Origin: Chitinophagales bacterium
GTDB taxonomy: Bacteria > Bacteroidota > Bacteroidia > Chitinophagales > JAHDHT01
DNA: 9,908 nt
Reading direction: 5' to 3'
NCBI GenBank assembly: GCA_020631175.1
Contig: JAHDHT010000029.1
Span: forward strand, 7,159-17,066
In this document: positions 1 through 8,700 of the stretch, piece by piece
Numbering within the stretch: the first letter of the stretch is position 1
How the letters are laid out: each line of letters opens with the position of its first letter
Translations under genes and position numbers: made by a program
The notes under the pieces: model-generated
Told to the model about the DNA's origin: nothing
The model's input: the letters and a program-made list of their open reading frames with translations, nothing else
Databases searched by the model: none

Positions 1-22
1 TATTCTATCAGTCAAATTAAAC

Positions 23-30
23 TACTTTTG
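23..30 (+). promoter_or_regulatory. candidate -7 promoter box (TACTTTTG) upstream of glmM
   Basis: The octamer fits the Bacteroidota housekeeping sigma factor -7 consensus TAnnTTTG and lies 16 bases before the glmM start codon. The -33 TTG partner would fall at or before the window edge, so it cannot be checked. The identical octamer stands in front of the cysteine desulfurase gene. If used, the transcript leader would be only about 10 bases, which is short. No Shine-Dalgarno sequence is visible before this start. Confidence 0.3.
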
Positions 31-46
31 CTGAATAATCAATAAC

Positions 47-1435
47 ATGTCATTAATTAAATCTATTTCAGGAATAAGGGGGACAATTGGTGGAATTCCT
101 GATGAAGCTTTAACACCCCTTGATATCGTGAAATTCACTTCTGCTTATGCCAATTTTATTAAAAAGGACAGCAGTAAAGGGACAATTGTAATCGGTAGAG
201 ATGCCAGAATTTCCGGAGATGTAATTGCTTCTCTTGTTGAATCAGTTTTAAGGTCAAGTGGTTTTGATGTAATGGATTTGGGACTTTCTACAACACCAAC
301 AGTTGAAATGGCGGTTAAAGAAGAAAGTGCTTTGGGAGGAATTATCCTAACCGCAAGTCATAATCCCGGCGGATGGAATGCTTTAAAGTTGCTTAATAAC
401 AAAGGTGAATTCATTTCAGCCGCTGATGGTAAAGAACTTTTAGACCTGGTTGATCAAAATGCATTCGACTATGTACCTGAAAATGAAATAGGTAAAAGTC
501 TGGAACCAAAAGATTATTTACAATTTCATATCGACCAGATAAAAGCTTTGCCTTACATCAATGTCGAAGCAATTAAAAATGCAGGTTTTTCGGTTACTTT
601 TGATGGAATTAACTCCAGCGGTGGAATTGCAATCCCCAGATTATTGCAAAGCCTTGGAATAACACAGATAAAGGGCATTAATGACATTCCAACAGGCATA
701 TTCGCTCATAATCCCGAGCCATTACCTCAAAATTTGAAAGAAATCCTCGAAATAACGGCAAATTCAAACGCAGATATCGGCATAATCGTAGACCCTGATG
801 TTGATCGCTTAGCATTAGTGGATGAAAATGGTGTTTATATAGGTGAAGAATATACCCTTGTGACCGCGGCAGATGCTATTTTAAGTAAGCAGCCTTCACC
901 GACAGTATCTAATTTATCTTCTTCAAGAGCTCTACAGGATGTTACAGAGTCACACAATTGCGAATATCATAGTTCAGCAGTCGGTGAAGTGAATGTTGTC
1001 GCGAAAATGAAAGAAGTCGGAGCGAAAATAGGAGGGGAAGGTAACGGAGGCGTTATTATACCTGATCTTCACTACGGAAGAGATGCGCTTGCTGGTATTG
1101 CTCTTGTACTTTCATTCATGGCTGAATCAGGTAAAAAATTATCAGAACTAAGGGCTTCTTATCCTTCCTACCAAATGGTAAAAGACAAAATCCAATTACA
1201 AAAAGGGATGAATATTCCAGAAATCCTTCAAAAATTCTCAAAGCATTTTGATACTGAAAAGCAAATTACCATTGATGGTGTAAAAGTAATTTTCGAAGAT
1301 AAAAGCTGGATTCATTTAAGACCTTCTAATACTGAACCTGTTATCCGTATATATACTGAAAATACAGATATGGAGGCTTGTTTAAAACGTGTGGAAGAAG
1401 TAAGAACTCTTTTTGCATCATGGGGGCTCATTTAA
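47..1435 (+). CDS. glmM: phosphoglucosamine mutase (phosphohexomutase family)
   Basis: 462-residue alpha-D-phosphohexomutase, probably the cytoplasmic enzyme that interconverts glucosamine-6-phosphate and glucosamine-1-phosphate on the way to UDP-GlcNAc. All four family sites are present: the phosphoserine loop TASHNPGG with Ser104; the magnesium site DPDVDR at 249-254; the sugar-binding loop GGEGNGG around Glu331; and the C-terminal phosphate-binding loop RPSNTEP from Arg425. Length is normal for the family. The GEGNGG loop differs from the loops of enterobacterial GlmM and is the form I associate with archaeal and Bacteroidota enzymes annotated as GlmM. The RPSNTEP loop resembles phosphomannomutase/phosphoglucomutase, so substrate is inferred and a mannose or glucose phosphate mutase is the alternative. 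The ATG at 47 gives the expected N-terminus with the conserved SGIRG motif. The stop lies 49 bases before the next gene on the same strand. Confidence 0.88.
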   Translation: MSLIKSISGIRGTIGGIPDEALTPLDIVKFTSAYANFIKKDSSKGTIVIGRDARISGDVIASLVESVLRSSGFDVMDLGLSTTPTVEMAVKEESALGGIILTASHNPGGWNALKLLNNKGEFISAADGKELLDLVDQNAFDYVPENEIGKSLEPKDYLQFHIDQIKALPYINVEAIKNAGFSVTFDGINSSGGIAIPRLLQSLGITQIKGINDIPTGIFAHNPEPLPQNLKEILEITANSNADIGIIVDPDVDRLALVDENGVYIGEEYTLVTAADAILSKQPSPTVSNLSSSRALQDVTESHNCEYHSSAVGEVNVVAKMKEVGAKIGGEGNGGVIIPDLHYGRDALAGIALVLSFMAESGKKLSELRASYPSYQMVKDKIQLQKGMNIPEILQKFSKHFDTEKQITIDGVKVIFEDKSWIHLRPSNTEPVIRIYTENTDMEACLKRVEEVRTLFASWGLI

Positions 1436-1466
1436 TTGTCTTTCCTATTTATTTTCGATACTTTTG
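1435..1466 (+). promoter_or_regulatory. candidate Bacteroidota promoter for the cysteine desulfurase gene
   Basis: A -33-like TTG at 1436-1438 (ATTG at 1435-1438) is followed, 20 bases later, by TACTTTTG at 1459-1466. This fits the Bacteroidota pattern TTG, about 19-21 bases, TAnnTTTG. It lies in the 49-base gap between the glmM stop and the ATG at 1485, so transcription would start roughly 10-15 bases before the start codon. This suggests the desulfurase, and perhaps the adhesin after it, can be transcribed independently of glmM. No terminator hairpin is visible in the gap. Confidence 0.5.
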
Positions 1467-1477
1467 GGGTTTAATTT

Positions 1478-1483
1478 AGGAGG
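1478..1483 (+). promoter_or_regulatory. Shine-Dalgarno AGGAGG with a one-base spacer
   Basis: A perfect AGGAGG ends at 1483, leaving one base (A) before the ATG at 1485. Usual spacing is 5-9 bases, and Bacteroidota genes often lack a Shine-Dalgarno altogether. The next in-frame ATG lies beyond the conserved DNAATTP motif, so the start cannot be moved downstream. The site may be weak or coincidental. Confidence 0.35.
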
Positions 1484-1484
1484 A

Positions 1485-2636
1485 ATGTCTATATACTTTG
1501 ACAATGCTGCTACAACACCCATCGATCCTGCTGTTCTGGAGGCAATGATGCCGTATTTATCAGAACATTTTGGTAATCCTTCCAGCATACATGCTTGCGG
1601 AAGGAGAACTAAAGCTGCGATTGAAAAGGCAAGAAAAACAGTTGCTTCGATTTTGAATGTTTCGCCTTCAGAAATATTCTTCACTTCTGGTGGTACCGAA
1701 TCGAATAACTGTGTACTTTTTAATGCAGTAAAGAATCTTGGTGTTAAACGCATAATCAGTTCTGAAATTGAGCACCATTGTATTACACATACTTTGGATA
1801 GCATTTCAGATGAATATGGCGTAGAAATCGTTTATGTAAACCTTCTGAAGGATGGACAAATCGATATCAATCATTTAACCGAACTCCTTAACGACAAATC
1901 AAAAACAACCTTAGTTTCTTTAATGCATGCTAACAATGAAGTTGGCAACCTTACGGATATTAAAACAATTGGCGACTTGTGTGAAGAAACAAATACCTGG
2001 TTTCATTCAGATACTGTGCAAACAGTTGCACATTATCCTTTGAATCTTCAGGAAATCAAAGCACATTTTATTTCCGGAGCAGCTCATAAATTCCATGGCC
2101 CAAAAGGAGTTGGATTTCTTTACATTAAAGGCGGAGTCGAAAGCAAACCTTTATTGTTTGGTGGCGCGCAGGAAAGAAATATGAGAGCAGGTACTGAAAA
2201 TTTATATGGAATTATTGGTCTTGCTAAAGCGCTTGAAATTGCGGTAGATGAAATGGAAAAAGACAGGATTCATATTCAATCCTTGAAAAACTACTTTAAA
2301 AAACAACTCGATAATCACTTTGATAAAGTGAAATACAATGGTGATACTGAAGGACCTTCATTATATACAGTATTGAACGTCAGCTTTGAAGCCTACGATA
2401 AGTCGGCATTATTATTGCTCAATCTGGATATAAATAACATCTGTGCATCAGGCGGTAGTGCCTGCAGTTCAGGTTCAGATACAGGAAGCCACGTACTAAA
2501 AACCATCTATGGAAATCAAAACCGCAGTAACTCAGTAAGGTTTTCTTTTTCAAAATTTAACACCCAACACGAAATTGACAATTGTATTAATGTACTCAAG
2601 AAGCTCCTGCTTCCTGAATATGTTATGTCAGAGTAA
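1485..2636 (+). CDS. cysteine desulfurase, class I (NifS/IscS type)
   Basis: 383-residue PLP-dependent cytoplasmic enzyme that removes sulfur from L-cysteine, giving alanine and an enzyme persulfide for Fe-S clusters and thiolated cofactors or tRNA. Visible family motifs are DNAATTP at 6-12, GNPSS at 30-34, TSGGTESNN at 67-75 (PLP phosphate binding), EHH around 96-98 (histidine stacking on PLP), HANNEVG, the HSDTVQT segment with the cofactor aspartate, AHKFHGPKG with PLP lysine Lys202, and RAGTEN. The persulfide cysteine is Cys327 in GGSACSSGSDTGSH, matching class I spacing close to E. coli IscS. The frame is open back to 1413, but the 24 extra residues overlap glmM and are not conserved-looking; homologues begin just before YFDNAATTP, so ATG 1485 is chosen. 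No scaffold or regulator gene (iscU, iscR, suf) is adjacent, so NifS versus IscS naming is left open. The adhesin gene starts 28 bases downstream. Confidence 0.93.
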   Translation: MSIYFDNAATTPIDPAVLEAMMPYLSEHFGNPSSIHACGRRTKAAIEKARKTVASILNVSPSEIFFTSGGTESNNCVLFNAVKNLGVKRIISSEIEHHCITHTLDSISDEYGVEIVYVNLLKDGQIDINHLTELLNDKSKTTLVSLMHANNEVGNLTDIKTIGDLCEETNTWFHSDTVQTVAHYPLNLQEIKAHFISGAAHKFHGPKGVGFLYIKGGVESKPLLFGGAQERNMRAGTENLYGIIGLAKALEIAVDEMEKDRIHIQSLKNYFKKQLDNHFDKVKYNGDTEGPSLYTVLNVSFEAYDKSALLLLNLDINNICASGGSACSSGSDTGSHVLKTIYGNQNRSNSVRFSFSKFNTQHEIDNCINVLKKLLLPEYVMSE

Positions 2637-2664
2637 GAATTGATTATAAGTAAAAGTTAATTAT

Positions 2665-2751
2665 ATGTGTCTAAAGTTTACGCTTAAAAATCAATGGACA
2701 AGTCTTCTTATGTCCATGCTTTTCATTTTTAGTAGCGGATTTACCAATGCT
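2665..2751 (+). other. Sec signal peptide of the giant protein
   Basis: Residues 1-29 have lysines at 4 and 8, a hydrophobic core (LLMSMLFIF, 14-22), then a small/polar stretch ending TNA before QN. Signal peptidase I cleavage after Ala29, leaving Gln30 first, matches the common A-Q cleavage in Bacteroidota secreted proteins. There is no lipobox cysteine, so it is not a lipoprotein. Starting at Met16 or Met18 would lose the basic N-region, which supports the ATG at 2665. Confidence 0.85.
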
Positions 2752-5700
2752 CAAAACCTCGTTTCAAACGATAGTTTTGAAAGCTTTGTAAGTTGTCCGA
2801 ATGGCCTTGGTGCCCCGGGTAACTCAGCTATCGATTTAGCAAGTCCGTGGTATCAACCAACAGCCGGATCAAGTGATTTTTATCACGCTTGTATCAATGG
2901 TTCTAATGTGAATGGAGTACCTATAAATCTATTTGGTAGCCAACCTGCTTTAACAGGCGATGGTTACGCAGGTTTTTATGTTTACTCAACTACCGATTAC
3001 AGAGAATATATTGCCATTCCTTTAAACCAGCCAATGGTAGCCGGTGAAAGTTATTGTGTAAGCTTTAACGTTAGTTTAGCTGATCTTATGGGAATAGGTA
3101 TCCAGGAAATTGGTGCTTATTTCACAACAACAGCAATCAATAGTTCTTCTGATATGCCTGTTGCTGTTACTCCTCAGGTTGAAAATACATCTGGAATTAT
3201 CAGTAATAAATCAGGTTGGGTTACAATCTCAGGTACCTTCGTTGCTCAGGCAGCATATCAATACCTTACAATTGGTAACTTTAATAGTAACGCAAATACT
3301 ACTGCAGGACCTGTAGCCGGTGGAGAATCTCCTTATACCGAATCAGCATATTATTATATTGATGATGTAAGTGTAATAGGCGTTTCTGATCTTACGATTA
3401 CTGGTGATGATCTTGTTTGTAATGGTAGTTCGACTACATTAACCGGACCATCAGGTGCGAGTTCATATAGTTGGACAGTGGCAGGTTCTAATACAGTTAT
3501 TGGAAATGGTCAGAATCTTACTGTTTCTCCGTCTGCAACTACTACATACGAATTAACGGTTAGTTATGCTAACGGATGTAGCGCAACAACCGATTTCACT
3601 GTTACTGCCGCAACAACACCACAGGCAGCTTTTTCAGTAAACGGTGATTTATGTGCCGGATTAACAATTGACTTTGTCGATCAATCTTCCGGAACAACTA
3701 TGGCAACAACTTATGAATGGGATTTTCAGAATGATGGAATTACTGATGCCACAAGCAGTGGCGGAGCAAGTTTTACATTTACAATCCCGGGTACATATAA
3801 TGTAGCATTAACAGTTTCAAACGGTCAGGGTTGTTCAAATACAACTACACTTCCAATAGTTGTTTCAGGTGATTGTGATCCTTGTACAAGTGCTAATCAG
3901 TTTGTGCCAAATTCGGGTGGAGATACTTTCTCTTCTTGCCCAATGTCGGAAGGAGATTTAAGCTCAGCCACTTCATGGACATCTGCTAACAATGAAGATC
4001 CTGATTATTTTAATGCTTGTTCTACAAATGGAATTACCGGAGTGCCTTCGAATGCCGCGGGTAACCAGGCAAGTGCTTCTGGTAATGGATACTTCGGTAT
4101 TGTTACCTATAATGCTGACGGAGACAGAGAATATCTTTCGACTTCATTAAATAACGCATTAACACCGGGTAGAACATACTGCGTAGAATTTAAAACCTCA
4201 TTGGGTGATAATGCCGGATTCTCAATAACAGAATTAGGCGCACATTTATCTCTTTCAGATATATCAATTGGTACCAGCGGTTTCTTACCATTCAGCCCGC
4301 AAGTTGTTAGCACTGATCCTTTAACCGACTCAAACGGTTGGACTACAGTAAGTGGTACTTTCACTGCTAATGCTGCATTCACTCATATTACAATTGGTAA
4401 CTTTAACAATAATGCCAATACTACTTTTGCTCCAACAGGATCAGGTATTGGAAATTATGCTGATGCTGCTTACTATTATATTGAAGATATCGTGGTATAT
4501 GAATTACCTGATTTCACATTATCATCAAATACGAATGGTACAGCATGTGGAGATGAGCCTGTAACACTTACCGCAACAGGAGATTTTTGTGATATTCAAT
4601 GGACAACTCAAGATGATCCAAATACAATAGTTGGAACTGGCGGTACCATTACCGTTACTCCAAATGAAACAACTACTTATGTTGCAACTTCAAGTAATGG
4701 AAATTGTACAGTAAGTAAAACAATTACCTTAAGCATTATTCCTGCTCCGGAACCTGATTTCATTTTTACTAATACTTGTTTAGGACAGTTAACTCAATTT
4801 ATCTCAACTTCTTCTGGAGTTGAACCGGGAGCTACTTACAGCTGGGATTTTACAAATGATGCTATTCCGGAAATAGTTACCAATGAAAATACAGTTTATT
4901 GGCAATTCGATAGTCTTGGAACTTACATTGTAAGAATGGATGTTCAGAATCCGGGTGGATGTGACGCGCATTTCATAAAATACTTTGTAACAATCGAAGA
5001 TTGTGATGATTGTGATAAAGAAGATAATGTATCAAACAATAGTTTTGACTCATTTAATAACTGTCCTGAAAATGAAGGAGAATTGGCAAATGCTGTTCCT
5101 TGGTACTCTGCAAATGCGGGTACTCCTGATGCATTTAATGGATGTTCATCAAGTGCTGCTACCGATATACCAAATAACCAATACGGAACCCAAACTTCTA
5201 ACTCAGGTTTAGGATACGGTGGATTTATCGCCTATGATGAAAATGGTGATCGTGAATATATTGCTGCGCCATTAGCATCAAATCTTACACCAGGTCAAAC
5301 ATACTGTGTAAGTTTTGTAGTAAGTTTAGCAGAAACAAGTGATTATGCTATTGCCAATATTGGTGCTCATTTCAGCACTTCACCCGTTACAGGCAATTCA
5401 ACCTCTAATCTTACCGTTACACCGCAAGTTGAAGGAACTACCTTTGTAACAGACCAGGTAAACTGGGTTACTTTCAGTGCTAACTTCACTGCCACTTCGA
5501 ATTTTAGTTATCTAACTATTGGTAACTTTAATAATAACGCGAATACAATAAGCACAACAACCGGTTCGGGTAACGGACAAGGTTACGCATACTACTATAT
5601 TGATGATGTAGTAGTTACTCCGTTTGATGTAAGCATAAGTCCTGTTGCAACTATCTGCCCGGGAGACCAGGCGACATTGAATGCAACAGTTGATGGTTTA

Positions 5701-8700
5701 TGTGAAGTTTTCTGGACAACAGAAGACAATCCGGGTATCATCATTGGAAATACTACATCTTTAAATGTTACTCCGGCAGAAACAACTACATATGTTTTGA
5801 ATGCAAGAAACGAATGTTGTTTATATCAGGAAACAGTAACTGTAACTGTTTCAAATGCAAGTAGCGCCGAGGCAGGGGAAGATGCTGAAATCTGTTTAGG
5901 AGATAGCACACCTCTTAATGCTTCAGGAGGATTGACTTACAGTTGGTCACCTTCTAATGGCTTATCATCTTCAACGATTGCTAATCCAACAGCAAGTCCT
6001 AACTCAACTACAACCTATACGGTAAGCGTTACAGACAACTTTGGATGTATTACTACCGATGAAGTTACTGTTACGGTATTACCTTTACCAAACGTACAAA
6101 TTTCAAATGATCAAAATATTTGTAGTGGAGAATCCATTCAATTAGTTGCAGGTGGAGGTACTTCCTATTCATGGTCTCCATCCGCAGGTTTAAGTTCAAC
6201 ATCAGTATTTAATCCATTAGCTTCTCCAAGCACAACTACTACCTATACTGTAACCGTTACAGATGCTAACGGTTGTGAAAACTTTGCTTCAGTTACAGTT
6301 AATGTAGCAGCAGCACCTCAATTCCCGTCACCACAATTTACGACGCTATGTAATGGTTCAAGTGTTCAATTAACAAATGTGCCTGATGCTGTTTCTTACA
6401 GCTGGAGCCCAGCTACAAATTTATCTTGTAGCAATTGCGCAAATCCTGTAGTTTCTACAAGTGTTGATCAGGAATACACATTGACATATACTAATACAAA
6501 CGGATGTAGTGGTACCGTTACATACATAATAGATGTTATTGATGCAGCTTCTTTCTCTGCAGGTCCGGATATCGCAATTTGTGAAGGAGAGAGTGGTACT
6601 TTAACTCCAAGTGGCGTTACCGCCGGAAGTAACTTTGTTTGGTCACCGGCAACAGGATTAAGTTCAACAACTGCTTTAAATCCAACTGCTTCTCCAACCA
6701 CAACCACAACCTATACCTTAACCGTATTTGATGCTCAAACCGGACAATGTTCAAGTACTGATCAGGTAACAGTGATCGTTAATCAGGCAAGTATTGTTAG
6801 TGCAGGACCTGATATCACAATTTGTGAAGGTGACGGTGCGCAATTGTTTGCAAGTGGGGGTGTAACTTACAGCTGGACTCCAACTTTCGGATTAAGTAAT
6901 CCTGGCATTGCAAATCCTGTAGCCTCACCGTCTACAACAACGGTTTATACAGTGCAGGTAACTAATGCATCTGGATGTGTTGCAGTTGATCAGATGGTTG
7001 TTAATGTAGAAGATAAAGCGGAGGTTACTGCTCCTGCAAACTTAACAGTTTGTGCAGGTGAATCAGTTGCACTTAATGCTTCAGGTACAGGAACACAATA
7101 TATATGGACTCCTGCAACCGGTTTAAATAATACTACATCTGCCAATCCGATCGCAAGCCCTGCAAGTACGACAACTTATCAGGTAATTAATTATAATACA
7201 ACACCGACATTCTGTTCAGATACAGCTTTCGTAACAGTTACCGTTGTTGACTTCCCGGTAGGAGGTGCTGGTAATGATGTTACAATATGTGAAGGCGAGT
7301 CAGCGATTTTAGGTGCATCAGGCGGAACAAGTTATTTATGGACACCTTCTTTCGGATTAAGTGCGACAAATGTTGCTAATCCAATTGCAAGTCCAACTAC
7401 AACCACTACCTATACCGTTACTATTGGTCAGGGTGATTGTACTATTACTGATCAGTTAACTGTTTTCGTTAGTGATAATATTACTGTGAATGCAGGAAAT
7501 GATCAAACAATTTGTTTAGGTGAATCTGCAAACTTAAATGCTATTGGTGGTGCCAATTTTGTTTGGTCTCCAACCACTGGTTTAAGTAATCCAAATATTG
7601 CAAATCCAACTGCATCTCCAACAAGTACAACTACATATGAAGTTGTTTCATTTGGTGATAATGCAGTATTGTGCAGTGATACAGATTATGTAACCATTTT
7701 TGTAGATCCAAATACAGAAGCAATGGTTTCTAATGATATTACGATTTGCTCCGGTGAATCTGCTCAATTAGTTGCTTCAGGTGGAACATCTTATACCTGG
7801 GTACCTACGGCAGGATTAAGTAATCCAAATATTCCAAACCCAATTTCAACTCCTTCATCAACTACAACATATCAGGTAATTGTAACTAATGGTTCAGGTA
7901 CATGTGAATCATCAGAATTTGTGACGGTTACAGTTGTACCTCAAGCTTCGGTTGACACGAATGGAGATCAGTTTATTTGTGAAGGCGAATCTGTTCAGTT
8001 AATGGCTTCTGGGCCTGCTGGTCAGAATTATGTTTGGTCTCCATCGACAGGATTAAATAATCCAAACAGTCCTAATCCTGTTGCTGCTCCAACAACAACT
8101 ACTACCTATACCGTTACAGCATATTCAGATGATCCGAATCAATGTACAGATGTTGCATTTGTTACTGTGAATGTTGATCCTGTTCCTGTTGCTCAGGCAG
8201 GAAATGATGTAGCTCTTTGTTCAGGTGGTTCTGCACAACTTATAGCAAGTGGAGGTACCGTATATATGTGGTCACCAAGTTTTGGTTTAAGTGCGACAAA
8301 TATTCCTAACCCTGTTGCTACTCCTTCAGTAACTACTACCTACACCGTTGTTGTAAGTAATGCAAACGGAACTTGTTCTTCAGTTGATCAGGTTGTCGTT
8401 ACAGTTGATGAACAACTTACTGCAAATGCAGGTCCTGATGTTACAGTTTGTAGTGGACAAGGAGTTCAATTAAATGCAAGTGGTGGTACATCATATTCAT
8501 GGTCACCAACAACGGGTTTATCAAATCCAAATATTGCTAATCCAACAGCAAATCCAACAACAACTACAACCTATACAGTAACCGTTTCAAGTTCAAATTC
8601 AACAATTTGTTTTGATACGGATGAAGTAACAGTGGTAGTAGAACCGAGTGTAAATCTTAATGTAACGCAGGAAGAATTTACAATTTGTGAAGGTCAGTCT

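Noticed and set aside
1413..1484. Possible 24-residue N-terminal extension of the cysteine desulfurase
   Set aside because: It overlaps the end of glmM, has no family resemblance, and would read through the candidate promoter and the AGGAGG; homologues start just before YFDNAATTP.
1445..1804. Minus-strand open frame of 119 codons
   Set aside because: It lies entirely opposite the strongly conserved desulfurase coding region and its product shows no recognisable features.
2637..2664. Terminator between the desulfurase and the adhesin gene
   Set aside because: The gap is AT-rich but contains no inverted repeat followed by a T-run.
2710..2718. Later start codons (Met16 or Met18) for the giant protein
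   Set aside because: They would remove the lysine-containing N-region of the signal peptide, leaving a poor export signal.
3110..5212. Short open frames inside the giant gene (3110-3316, 4352-4564, 5003-5212 on +; 4107-4382 on -)
   Set aside because: They are out-of-frame shadows of the giant frame; their Leu/Ile/Gln-rich products reflect frame-shifted Thr/Asn codons.
6468..6707. Minus-strand open frame of 79 codons
   Set aside because: It is a shadow opposite the Ig-like array with no start context or recognisable protein motif.
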